NCBI GenBank assembly: GCA_905250025.1
Contig: CAJNOJ010000031.1
Span: 62,001-126,000 of the forward strand
Direction: 5' to 3'
Source: Adineta ricciae
Lineage: Eukaryota; Rotifera; Eurotatoria; Adinetida; Adinetidae
DNA length: 64,000 bases
Part shown: positions 32,090-43,541 of the stretch, one piece after another
How the letters are laid out: each line of letters begins with the position of its first letter
How positions within the stretch are numbered: the stretch's first letter is position 1
Notes under the pieces: generated by a model
What the model saw: only the letters and a program-made list of their open reading frames with translations
The model's database searches: none
Told to the model about the DNA's origin: nothing
Translations under genes and position numbers: made by a program

Positions 32090-32574
32090 TTAACGACGTC
32101 CAACAATGCCTGATCGCCAAATGCCTTGTTTGACTGAATTGGATGGTGTATTGGAATCATGCGTTGTTTCCTGGCTAGCGCCATGCTCATCTTTTTTGGT
32201 GAAAAGCCAAAAACGTTTTCCACGAAGATATTCCATAGGACCTGGGTACACCAAAAATGAGCATGAATAGATGATTCGTATGGAATGACTTACGATTCGT
32301 TTTTCCTGCCCAATCAAAATATTTCTCAGCGGAGTCAATGATACGCTTACCAAACCACGGATGAAGCTGCGGCGGATAAAAATCTTCTGCTGTTTCCGAA
32401 TCGCCGACCATCTGTGATTCTCGTCCGATGTCGGTAATCCTAGCTGAATGGATTGGATCTATTGAAAATCGTTTTCTAAGTTGTGAAAGAATTGATTTAA
32501 AAATCTAACTTACGAGTCATGAGACACAAGGAAACACCAATAAGGAGAACGCTCATATTTACTGAAGGCATCAT
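32090..32574 (-). CDS. Candidate amidated neuropeptide precursor
   Basis: Three exons (32574-32514, 32458-32294, 32241-32090) give a 125-residue protein with prohormone architecture. A signal peptide covers about residues 1-26 (MSVLLIGVSLCLMT core, then HSA). Three Gly-dibasic amidation/cleavage sites follow: PQLHPWF-GKR (57-59), RPMEYLR-GKR (83-85) and RSGIV-GRR at the very C-terminus (123-125). A plain KK lies at 91-92. No Cys is present after the signal peptide. Expected products are peptides ending in HPWF-amide, MEYLR-amide and SGIV-amide. I do not recognise the family. PMEYLR-amide is loosely like the PMxxLR core of molluscan and annelid myomodulins, but that peptide ends in LRL-amide. 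Secretion and amidation are inferred from the motifs. Confidence 0.72.
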
Positions 32575-33330
32575 GGATTGAGATAGTTATTGCTATTTGA
32601 AATGAGCGATAGAATTTGGAATTTATACTTTTTATTTGCAATTAAGAGTTAATAATCAAGACGAGAGAATACGTCAAACTAGCTGACTGTGAAAAAAAAT
32701 GTGGGCAATGATTAAATGGACATGTAGAATGATTGTGTTCGTACATCTTAAATATACCCTTTCTGTTGAACAGATGTTAGATATGGTGTACAGAAGGGAG
32801 AGAACATATCAATCAAGTAAATGTGATGTAGCATAATTTATCAAGTAATCAGACTTCCGCTAGGTGGGAACGCAAATATTAACATCATTTGTGAAGTGCT
32901 AAAGTTGAAAAATCACTTAGACTGTTCTCGTATGATTTTTGCTACATTTCATCATAATCATCTAATAAATATGCAGGATGACTAATACGTACTTTTCTGA
33001 CATGGTGAGCCATCGTTTATCCTCTACTTAGAATCCTCAACGAAGATAGCTGATGGTCAAAAGCTAAGATAGAAAACAAATTTCTGTTAGTACAAAATGT
33101 TGTCCTCGTATTCGATACGATCATTCATTTAAGAGAACATAGTACTTTCACTGTCTATGAGAACATTTGCATTATTTACAGATCCGCATGGCATTTAGCA
33201 AGGTTGTTTTCTCATTTATGTCAGGAGTGTTGTATTTTATTATTCGTTTATAACGATATGTACATAAAGAATGTATTGGCTATTTGGAAATTATATTGAT
33301 ATATGGGGAAAATAGAATTGTCTTTTTTTT
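32575..33330. other. Upstream flank of the peptide precursor
   Basis: No coding signal found. It should contain the promoter of the minus-strand peptide gene and the 3' end of the next minus-strand gene. Confidence 0.5.
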
Positions 33331-35094
33331 TTATAGAACATTGAGGGCGTCAGCCATGACATGAATGATCTTATTCTTTGTTTGTTCATGCTAAAAAAAA
33401 CAAAGAATGTGGAGGAACGGATTGCGAAGTAGAATGAAATGAATAATCTACCTGTTGTCGGGCGGCTTCCACGCGTTTCTCCATTGAATAGACATCTTTG
33501 TATAGATTTGGATCATCAACTGATCTTTTGATCAATTCATACGCAACAGTTGTTCTTTCGAACTCACCAGTACGTTTGTCGAAGTTCTGCTTTTGCTGAG
33601 CCAATTCGCTTAATTACACAGACACAAGCTTTTTTTGCTCAATAGGAACATTATCAACTTACACTTGAGCGTTCGTCAGCATTGAAGTAAACGAAGAATC
33701 ATCTTCGGTACCGATCGGATTTAATACACGTAATTTCTCCGTTGTTTCCCTTGTACTTTCAATATCTCGTGTCAAACGATCGATATTACTCGACAAATTC
33801 CTGAAAATCAAAACCAACAACTCGGTAATTATTCAACCAACGCAAACTTTACTGAATAGTAATTGCCCGTGGTGTCAGTCCATCAAGTTGTTCACACATT
33901 GTTTTTACACTTGTAATAGCAGGTTCGAGAACATTATGCTGTTTGTCATCTTGTAACTGACGAGCTTGCTTCATCAAATGTATTTCGCTTTGCAACTAAA
34001 AACCTTACGAAGTGAAAAGTTTTTGTCGAAAAGCAAAGATTTACTTTGGCATTTTCTTTCAAATAATTTCCATTTTCGCAAAGAATGTCGTTCAACGATG
34101 AAACCATTAATTGACTTTCCAATAGTTTCTCTCGAACTTTCAATGCTTCTAATGTACTATCAAGTTCATTCTGAAAGTAAACAGAAGAGGATAAATACGA
34201 AACTAAAGTTGAGCATCATACATCGGTTTTTTCCAAAGTTGTGTAATTGTTCTGAATTCGAGAGAGATCAGCGTTGAGCTTTTCGATTTGTTTTGTTGTA
34301 TCTACTTTGATACCTGTTTGCTTTTTAATTTCTGTTTTGTACTATGAGAGTAATGAAACATTACAATGAAATATTCGATTTCTCTTTGGAAAACATCATA
34401 CTAATTCAATTTGTTCTTTATTTGAAGCGATTTCTTCCTGGTAAAAGTTAATTTCATTCGTCATCTTCTGTGCGTTCGCCCGTAATGCTGCCTGAAATTC
34501 AACATCGAGAAAACAAATCGTTCACTAAAACATCGATCATACATCTTCTTTTTGAAGAGTTTCAATTGAACCCATGGTACGTTTGAAGAGAAGTAAACAA
34601 TCCGCTAACTGGTTTAAATGCATCAGTCGTTCTTCCTGATCTAGAATTATTTGAACAGTAGAACATTGTGTACAGGTTAATATTTACATACTTGATACCG
34701 TGAGTAACCAGAGGCCATAATGTCCTTCGTCAACTTCGGCTTCATCATTTTCACAATCAGCGATTGTATGGAGAAAGTTTCTGTTGAGATAAATGATAAG
34801 GCACTCGTGATACGTAAGAAGAGAAAATCTTACAAGAAACAGGCAGCGGCTTGGAGACGATCGATTGGTGCTTGTTGTTGAGTCGCGAAAAAGTCACCAA
34901 AATACGTACTGGTCAATTCGAACGCTAAATCTTGTAACTTCTCTGTCTAGATTGAATAAAGTATGAAACACTGAGAATAGCACATGATTTTTGCAAGTTA
35001 CTTTCTCAATGTCTGACCAGATGTATTTCTTTTTCGAGTCGGGTAATAATTGTCGAATTTTATCGACTAATTGTTGTTCTCGATTGGAGCCCAT
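33331..35094 (-). CDS. Coiled-coil protein, unknown function
   Basis: Eleven exons (35094-35002, 34946-34834, 34780-34692, 34640-34543, 34491-34402, 34341-34222, 34170-34045, 33995-33853, 33800-33663, 33608-33452, 33390-33331) give 408 residues in one continuous frame. I do not recognise the family. The first ~125 residues look like a small globular helical domain (SDIEKTEKLQDLAFELTSTY, FLNFLHTIADCENDEAEVDE, YGLWLLTVSN). From about residue 130 onward the sequence is heptad-like and charged, a long coiled coil (KIEKLNADLSR-type repeats, LESQLMVSSLNDILCENGNY). The end is short and nearly uncharged (IIHVMADALNVL). A globular head plus coiled coil is seen in kinetochore, augmin and ciliary proteins, but I cannot assign one. 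It is divergent from another coiled-coil gene 883 bases away. Confidence 0.75.
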
Positions 35095-35977
35095 GGTCAA
35101 GTTTTGGCACTAATTCGAAATCGAAGAGAGACTAACTGAACCAAACTGACAAACGGTGTCTTTGTCCCGCTTCATTGACGAATTCAATTGGTCAATTCGT
35201 TCTTTCTCAAAACGAAACTAACAATGCGATCTCATTAGTGACATCTCAAGTATAGAAACACGAAGACATGTCTAATGGTCAGCTATTCACAAACATATCG
35301 CAGAATCCTAAGTGGAAATCTAAACTTTAACGGCGGCTTGAAATCGATGGAAATTCTTTGCAAATACGAAACAATTTATGGAGTTGTTGTTCAGTTAATG
35401 ACCGAACAAAGAAATATATCGATGTACTCTTGTGCTCGTTGAGTACATGATATAATCAACTTTTCATGACCATCGATATCCATGCGAGAGGAAGAGAATT
35501 GTCTGCGTCTTTTAGATTTTCATTTTTTGTGCCTGATACAATTTGATTCTTTTGTCGCTTTGCTGCGTTTCTACAAACGACTGATGCCGATGACAGTTTT
35601 GAAGTTATTGTTAATAACGAAAGAAATTGTTTTTTTGTGGTATTGAGTCCGACAACTGTTCATAACAGCTGGTACAACCTTGACAAAACAAAAGTTTTCA
35701 CTCGAATTGAATACAAATCCCGGCGAATTGTTCGCTAGCGCCATCTATAGGGCAGTTTTTTCTTTTCTGTTACAAAAGTTATGTGTATTCTCATTGTTAT
35801 AAAAACCCTTTCGTTGTTTCTCTCACATATGAAGAATGGGTGAATGAATTTTTTCCTCGAATAAATCCATCGTTATCCACAGTCTACATATCTCACGCAC
35901 TGTTTACTCATCCACGGTCAATTTACCTACTCAATCATTCAGCTATTCGTCGTTGTTCAGCTAATCTAAATAGTCCC
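35095..35977. other. Divergent region between two coiled-coil genes
   Basis: Promoter region for both neighbours. An open frame runs in phase upstream of the ATG at 35978 as far as about 35783, but its translation (YSHCYKNPFVVSLTYEEWVN and so on) has no clear family; an earlier start of the plus-strand gene cannot be excluded. Confidence 0.45.
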
Positions 35978-37214
35978 ATGGAAGGTTCTTCTTCATCACC
36001 TCATAAAAATGAATTAGTCGAAAGTATGTTTAAATCACTTAACTCCTATACAAGTGAATTACAACAAGGTTTGTTTACTTTCCTTTGTTCGATTTCTTTC
36101 TTCGAAAAAAATCGTATTTTAGAATTGGAATTGTTAAATCGAAAAGTTTCGGATCAAACTCGACTCGAACAAACCTACGATACATCTCAAGAACAATGTA
36201 AAGTCTATTCTTCTCCTAAAATGATCATCCTCGTCTTTTCTTATTTGTTCAGTACAAGAAGATTTAATCAAACTTCGTGCAGCCATTGAAACGAACACAG
36301 GTACAAAGCACTTCGTCGATTCTTTTAGATTATTTTTATTCTCTCGAGCAGTCAAACGATCTATTCTCGATCGGAATTTAAACGAACGAACAGCAATGAC
36401 ACAATCGTATGATAGCACGAAAAAAAAAACATTCCTATATTTTGAACATTGCATGCCAGGAGTGTCTTTTCTTTTATGAAATGCATGAAGAATTCACTTG
36501 ATGAATGTTTTTAAGGTTGCATTCTCAAATTGTCGATAAACGTCGTGATCAAGATATGCTTCTGGACAAGGGAACTACCGCGAAGTACAATCATCATCGA
36601 AATATGTAAGATAGAAAAAGCTTTTTTATATTTCATGGGAATACTGAGTCTTTAGTGCGAAAATAACTGAACAATGTGCTAATTTAACGATGGCATTTCG
36701 TACGAATTATCATTCTTATGTATGTTTGAGTGATGAATTTTGTTATGATATAGTCTTTGTATGTCTAGGCTCGAGCAGATCTGGATGAAATTCGAACGAA
36801 AACCGAGAATCGGTTGAAGAGCATATCTGAAGAAGGTACGATCAAATTGAATTTTCGGAATCTTCAATTTTGTTTGCAGTTTCCAATGCTGAACTATTAT
36901 CTATAAATAATAAAAATCAATTGATCGAATTAAATGAGAAACTCGATCGGGAAATAATACATTTCAATTACTTAAAAGCATCTATCGATATTATTGCGTA
37001 TGAAAGTCAAAGATTCTTCCAATTGATTTCATCATTTGTTTTCTATAGGCAAAAGCTTCAATTAGATTATGACGAATTGGTTAAATTCGATGACATCGAG
37101 AAACAATTAGCTGATATACAGATTTCTATCAATGAACTAGAAGCTTGGCATAGTCGAACAAGTAATTCCTATCGACAAGGAAAAATTCTTCATAGACAAA
37201 TCTATTTTCTTTAG
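35978..37214 (+). CDS. Second coiled-coil protein, unknown function
   Basis: Exons 35978-36068, 36123-36197, 36253-36300, 36349-36406, 36516-36605, 36656-36719, 36769-36835, 36880-36997 and 37049-37214 give 258 residues. Almost the whole length is predicted coiled coil by eye: ELELLNRKVSDQTRLEQTYD, EDLIKLRAAIETNT, LHSQIVDKRRDQDMLLDKG, LDEIRTKTENRLKSISEE, LIELNEKLDREIIHFNYLKA. No family was recognised. The join after 36406 uses a 109-base intron because reading on, or splicing at 36459, breaks the frame. The acceptor before exon 4 could be 36349 (used) or three bases earlier. The pairing with a divergent coiled-coil gene suggests shared expression but nothing more. Confidence 0.65.
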
Positions 37215-37329
37215 ATTATCCATCGGAAAAATGATCGATTTCATTATTTACTTATTTTATTCAGAATAGGTTTAGCTAAATACTTAGGAGATGTATTTTA
37301 ATTCTTGTAGATTGAAAAAAACACACACC

Positions 37330-37868
37330 ATGGCTAATACCTCCGACGAAATGCGACAATACCGCGAGGCATTTTCTTTGTTCGACAAAGATCATGATGA
37401 TATCATAGCACCTCAAGAACTAGGTACGACTTTGCTTTCTATTCTGAGAGGGACTGAATCGAATTTTCCAGGTGTTGTTCTTCGTTCATGTGGTTTATCG
37501 CCATCGGAAGCTGATTTACAAAAGATTCAGCAACAAGTCGGCCGGAAAATTGATTTCAACACTTTCGTTCGTGTTGCTCAGGATTTCAGAGCAAATCATC
37601 GAGAAACAGAAGATGATATTCGTGAAGCATTTCGAGTGTTTGACAAAGATGGAACTGGTTATGTTAGTGTATCGGAACTGAAACACGCGATGATCTCATT
37701 AGGTGAACGACTTTCGGAAGAAGAAGTTGACGAATTGATTCGCGAAGCAGATATCGATGCCGACGGACGGTAAAATCTTGTGAAGATTCGCAACAATTGA
37801 TTGCTCTATTCTATTTCAGATGTAATTGTGAAGATCTCGTTCGAATTTTGACCAATAAACAACGTTGA
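37330..37868 (+). CDS. Calmodulin-like EF-hand protein
   Basis: Exons 37330-37423, 37472-37769 and 37820-37868 give 146 residues, calmodulin length. Four EF-hand positions are visible. EF1 ([14 protein letters not shown]) and EF3 ([14 protein letters not shown]) keep canonical calcium ligands. EF2 ([13 protein letters not shown]) has lost them. EF4 (DIDADGRCNCEDL) is partial: the Gly is present but the -Y position of the loop is Cys and the position-12 ligand is Asp. The linker [20 protein letters not shown] resembles calmodulin. It is diverged too far to be the conserved calmodulin itself; troponin C-like, centrin-like or a lineage calmodulin paralogue are the choices. Likely a calcium sensor with two or three sites. 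Confidence 0.88.
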
Positions 37869-38144
37869 GAATGTGAAAGAATTCCGCAATGAACATAAAT
37901 TTATATACATTCCATTTAATCATTCGCTTTTCTCTTTGATTATTGTAATCTTGTAGAAATCGCATACATTCCGCTTCTTTTTTTATGTTAAATGAAACAT
38001 TAATTCGAATCTTTTATGCTTCTTTTTAAACTATATAATCGCTTTTGTGTATTCACGTTGAATGATAAACAGATAAATACATTCATTCTTTTTATTTCAT
38101 TCTTTATTTGATTTACAGATGATAAGTGTCTTTTGAGGAGAAGA

Positions 38145-39895
38145 ATGTTATCAAAAAGTGTTCTTCGGTACGTATAATTGTTTTACATGAAAATCTAGTA
38201 GTTCGGATTGTTTCAATAGATCGTTTAATCACTCGAACTACGTCAAATGCCAACAAATCTTTTCTTGCTATGCTAGTACGGTATGTGAACATACACGAAT
38301 AAAGAAAATTACACACTCGTATGAAATTTGATTTTGTTTTAATCATAGAAATCGAGTTCCAGTGGAAATTCGAAGAATTTTGTTATTGATCCAAACGAAA
38401 AAGTCGTGCCAAAAGATGAAATTTTCTCTTTTATTGTTCGATGTATGTTGAAAGTTGATACGCGTCCTTCCCATGCTGAAGTCTTAGCGGATAATTTAAG
38501 TATGGCAGACTATCGAGGTAAAGGGTGCATTACTATCGAGAGTTCCGATAAGATATTTATTTGTTATTGAATAGGTCATTATAGTCATGGTCTTAACCGG
38601 CTTGATATGTATGTGAATGATATCAGAAATGAAACGACGGCGAAAGACGGTTTGATTAGTTAACAGAGGGAAATGTTCTTTTATTGAATGCTGTTTTTGG
38701 GTAGGAGATCCAGTTATTCTTAAAGAATCGCCTGGAACAGCATTGGTTGATGGACAGAATTTATTAGGGCCGTATGTCGGAAAGTTTTGTATGAATCTAG
38801 CTATGGAAAAAGCAAAAAAAATTGGGATTGGATTAGTTGCTGCGCGTCGGTCAAATCATTTTGGTATTGCGGGTTATTATTCATTAAAAGCAGTCGACAA
38901 TGATCTTATTGGATGGGCTGTGAGTTTGTTCATTGTTCCTTAACGTATGTAAAATGCGTTTTTCTTGGTTAGTTTACTAATACAAGTCCATTAGTTGTGC
39001 CAACACGTTCCAAAGCTCAATCCTTAGGTTGGTTACTCTCTGTTTAGTCCCAATGATATTTGAGAATGATCTTTTTTTTTAGGAACGAATCCAATGTAAA
39101 TAGAACTAGTTGTGCAATTTTCTAACGTTTGACTATTTTTTATCTGTGTTTACAGCGCTTTTGGAGCACCGGCTCGAAATGGCGATAGCTTTGTTCTTGA
39201 TATGGCAACGTCGACTGTAGCATTGGGAAAAGTTGAAATAAGTCAAAGACGAGGTTCTGATATTCCTAATACATGGGGTGTAAATGCAGAAGGTTGTTCA
39301 AATTGAATTTCTACTATGTACGGTTGAAACATTTTCCTTTCCTGTTGTTTTTTCTAGGTGTTCCAGTGACAAAACCACAAGAAGTGCAAGGCTTACTAGC
39401 TTTGGGTGGCCCAGAAGAATCATCTGGCTACAAGGGTTACGGTTTAGCCATGATGGTTGAAATTCTTTGTGGAATTCTATCAGGTAGATCAAGCGACATG
39501 AAGCATGGAATATTTAACCATTCGAACCGATAGGGAGTCATTTTGGTCCATGGATTCGTTCATGGAAATCGGGTACAAGTGAAGCAAATCTGGGCCAATG
39601 TTTCATCGCTATTAATCCCAATGCATTCGAAGATGATTTCGATCAGCGTTTGCAAAAGTTAATCAACTATTGTCGATCATTACCACCCACAGGTAACCAA
39701 CAACTGTATTTCCCATCCTACTTCTATAAATCGTTTTTAGAAACTGGCAAACCAGTTTTGATTGCTGGCGATCCAGAACGAGCCCATATGGCTCTATGTG
39801 ATAAACTTGGCGGTATTCCATACCCTCCATCGCAAATTGAATTTTTACGTAGTTTAGCACGGTCACTAAAAGTTGATCTACCAAATATTCAATGA
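38145..39895 (+). CDS. Malate/L-lactate dehydrogenase, type-2 (LDH2/MDH2) family oxidoreductase
   Basis: Exons 38145-38167, 38220-38280, 38349-38517, 38575-38649, 38705-38919, 38973-39027, 39083-39095, 39156-39292, 39358-39483, 39534-39692 and 39741-39895 give 395 residues. This NAD(P)-dependent family is distinct from ordinary lactate/malate dehydrogenases. Family blocks seen: ADNLSMADYRGHYSHGLNRL, ALVDGQNLLGP, GIGLVAARRSNHFGIAGYYS, NTSPLVVPTRSKAQSLGTNP, IAFGAPARNGDSFVLDMATS, SGYKGYGLAMMVEILCGILS, and KPVLIAGDPE near the end. The N-terminal 27 residues are basic and Ser-rich with a possible mitochondrial presequence. Exon 7 is only 13 bases. The last intron (39693-39740, 48 bases) is a multiple of three and lacks a stop, so its retention would add 16 residues. 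NPEPPS follows 151 bases downstream. Confidence 0.93.
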
Positions 39896-39946
39896 ATTCA
39901 TCTTCTTTGTTCATGTTCAATCAAAATTTATCTACTAGTTATACGC

Positions 39947-39952
39947 AATAAA
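39947..39952 (+). promoter_or_regulatory. AATAAA poly(A) signal of the dehydrogenase gene
   Basis: Canonical AATAAA 52 bases after the stop codon. The next gene on the same strand starts its ATG 95 bases further on, with an ATTTCAG acceptor-like site at about 40019-40025 between them. Confidence 0.6.
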
Positions 39953-40046
39953 TCACTTTGATTTCTTTACGGATAAAATAGTTTAGTTTGCTTTTGTTTG
40001 ACAAAAATGGTTCAATTTATTTCAGATCATCATTTGAATCAAATCG

Positions 40047-43000
40047 ATGTCGTCTCGTCGTTTACCTCGTAATCAACATATCATTCCGAAGCACTATGAC
40101 GTTCATTTGACAACTGATCTCGATTCAGGTCAATTTTGTGGTTCAGTTAAGATCGATTTAATCGTCGAAGAACACAATCAAACGTCGATTAAACTCGACA
40201 CGTCACATTTAACGATCGATTTATCCTCGATATCGTTGATTATAATTTCATCATCAGCTGAAGTCCAATGCTTCGCTGAGTTAAATGATCTGAACGAACT
40301 TCTGGAAATTCGTCTTCCTAATCAGCAAAATTTCTCTCCAAATATTTCATATCGTTTGATAATCAAGTCGTTTTCAGGTCATATAACCACGCAGAATCAA
40401 ATTGGCTTTTACCGTTCAACCGTTGATATCCTATCGCATAACAATCAATCAAATGAAATGTCTTTTGTAAAAAAACACTATGGAATCACCCAAATGTCAC
40501 CAACACACTGTCGTCGGGTGTTTCCTTGTTTTGATGAGCCATGTTTACGCGCGACATTTGATTTAACTCTCGATATACCGAGACATATGCAAGCATTGTC
40601 AAACATGCCCGAACTTTATTCTCAAGATCATTTGATGAATAGTGAAACGAAACGAATACGATTCCAGCGTACACCATTAATGCCAACATTTCTCCTGTGT
40701 TTTGTCATCGGAGAATTTGATATGGTGAAAAGTGAACCTGTTCAACGACTGAATAAAGATTCTCGGTTAGTATCATTGATAATTTCTTCGAAATAACACA
40801 TCGATATCGTTATCCGTTATGTAGATTAGCTCCAATTGAGTTAACAGCTTATACATTACCTGGAAGAAAGCATGAAGCAACATTTGCATTAAATTGTGCC
40901 CGGAAAGCTCTATATTATTATGCTGACCTGTTTCAAATTGAATATCCCATGGCTAAACTTGATCTCGTTGCTGTACCAGATCTGTTCTATCCTGCTATGG
41001 AAGATTGGGCGCTTATACTATTTAAGGTTTCCTCACACAACGAAGTTTTTTGCCATCGAACACCAATGAATATGTTTTAGGAAGAAGAAATGTTAATCAA
41101 TGAAGATCACGCTATCAGTGTTCAATATCGCAATGTATGTCAATCAGTCACACATGAAATAGCTCATCAATGGTTCGGCAATTTAGTGAGCATTCATTGG
41201 TGGAATGATGTTTATGTTATTGAAGGTTGGTTCAGTGTGTCGACTCGAATTTGTTGTAATGAATTTTTCTGCATAGGATTTGCTAAATGGTTCGAATATT
41301 TAGCAACAGATTATATCATTCCTGAATACAATGTATTCTCAGAGTTTTTCTCGACTCAATTCGTTCGTTATTTTGATTATTGCATTAATATTCTTCACAA
41401 TGAAGCCGATGATATTGATGAGAAAGATTTCTCTTTTGAAGGTTATATTTATTCAAAAGGTTCATGTTTGATGCGTATGTTACATTTGTTCATTGGACAA
41501 TATGAGTTTCTCGAATCCATTCGATTGTTTCTACGTCGATATTCGTATCGCACAGCAACCGCGATTGATTTTTGGACATGTGTAGAGGAAACAACGAAAC
41601 TACCAATAAGTAAAACTTGACATGCTCTCAATCGATCGATCAGCGCAATTCTGTTTTAGAACAATTAGTACATAGTTGGTGTACGAAGAAAAGTTATCCA
41701 GTTGTACATGTAAAGATGCTTGGACATGATGAAACGACGGGTAAGATAGAACATCCTATTATTTTGTATGAATTCGTCTCTTCTAGGCACTTATGATTTG
41801 GAGTTGAAACAGATGAGTTTTTGTCGAGGCCATGATCAGGAAAAACATTCTGATGAGAAGAAAATCTCGTGTCATTGTATCAAAACAAGTGATCTCATAT
41901 GTGACACAAAACATCATGTTGATATTCAACAATCCAATGTTCGAGACTCAAACTGGATGATTCCGATAACAGTAATCAGAAACCAGTCGGATGATTGTGT
42001 TATCAAATATCTAATGACGAAGCAACACGATGTTCTTCATATTGACACCAACGCTTCTTCTCTTTCTTCATTAAAAGAGGATGATTCTGAACCATTAGTA
42101 AAAAAACGTCGATATTCATCTTTAGCATCGAATTGGTTCAAGTTAAACATCTGTTCTGGTGGTCCTTATCGCGTATTTTATTCTTCGGATATGTTAGAAC
42201 AACTGATCCAAGCGATGATTAAACAAGAATTGAGTACCTTCGATCGATTTAATCTCGAAAACGACATGTACGCATTAGTCATGGGTGGATTTACATCGTT
42301 GGTTGATTATTTCAATTTGTTATTGAATGGATATGTTGATGAAGTCGATGATGAGCTTGTTTGGAAGGATATTGAAAGCAATATTATACGAATCGGTACA
42401 CTTCTAGAATATGATAAGCAACTATTTGATTATTATCGACAGTTTGTTTTATTCTTTCATCGAACTTTATATCAAAAAATTGGTTTCACCCCGAATGACA
42501 ACGATTCGATTGCACGTGGGCGTTTGAGATGTTTTCTCTTAGTTATCTTAGGTAAATTACAACACAAATCCTTATCTCGATATCAATCTTTTCTTGTTTT
42601 TGTCAATAGGAACTATTGGTCATGATCCGACAATCATTTCTAAGTCACGTGAACAATTACTTGTATATTTAAATGATTCATCAGTAACTGTTCTCTGGCC
42701 GATATGTGCAATTGTTGCTCATCATGCATCGGAAAATGATTTAAATAATCTGTTCAAGCTATGGGAACAACGTCCACGTCGTGATGATCGGCTACGTTGT
42801 GCTTACGGGTTATCCTACGTCCAAGATCCCATTCATATCGATCGCGTTTTAGATTTCTTCACTTTAAATAACAATTTTATTCGTTTACACGAACGTATCG
42901 AATGTTACAAAGGTTTTTGTTTGAGTAAACAAGGTCGTTATTATTACCAACGGTACATCGAAAATAATTGGTTATCAATTCGAGCGAATTCCAATGATGA

Positions 43001-43541
43001 ATATCTCGAAGCACTTATTCGTGAAACATTTGGTTACTTCTCAACGAACGATGAAGCCGTACGCATCGAAGAATTTTTTCTTTCTAATGAAACTTTTCAA
43101 CAAAAACATCATCTCGATCAGAAAGAAACACCTGCAACTCCGTGTACTCGCATAGCTGTACATTTATGTCTGGACGATCATGAATTGTCCACGATCACTA
43201 AGAGTAATTTACCATCGCCTATTCTCAATCATCACTATCATTCAATGATTCCCGTCAAAGTTAAAGAAGTTGCTTCGATTATTTCACACACAACACGGAC
43301 ACGTGCTGCTCTACTCGAACGTGATCGTGATCGTCTACGTGCATTTTTTCAATCGGATTCCTTTCCTCTTCTTTCGTCAACTTGCTCGGCATCTAGTCAG
43401 ATTCTTTCAATCAATACAACCAATGTCTCCAATTTAGTCTCAACGAGTGGAACTAAACGCAAACGACAAATTGCTTCACTAAATCCAACAAGTTCATCTC
43501 CACCAGTACGAAATCTATTAACATCGGATACGAGTGTTTAA
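40047..43541 (+). CDS. NPEPPS: M1 family zinc aminopeptidase, puromycin-sensitive type, with altered exopeptidase motif
   Basis: Exons 40047-40765, 40825-41026, 41081-41225, 41277-41609, 41660-41740, 41787-42551 and 42610-43541 give 1058 residues. The M1 layout is complete: N-terminal beta domain (LPRNQHIIPKHYDVHLTTDL), catalytic domain with zinc site HEIAHQWFGN (His332, His336) and third ligand Glu355, and the ERAP1-like C-terminal domain (WFKLNICSGGPYRVFYSSDM). The likely catalytic Tyr is in YIYSKGS (about 414). The substrate-anchoring GAMEN motif reads PAMED (296-300), which is unusual. Two lineage features are a Cys/His-rich insertion after exon 5 (about residues 500-540) and a Ser/Thr-rich C-terminal tail of about 100 residues with KKRRYSS and KRKRQ basic clusters elsewhere. 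Cytosolic peptide trimming is the expected role; the motif change makes full aminopeptidase activity uncertain. Confidence 0.92.

Noticed and set aside
36407..36515. A second possible two-base exon (GA at 36460-36461) inside a 109-base intron of the coiled-coil gene
   Set aside because: Here too two intron-like halves flank two bases, but including GA breaks the reading frame, while one 109-base intron keeps it. It also warns that such doubled intron patterns can arise by chance, which tempers the ADP/ATP carrier case.
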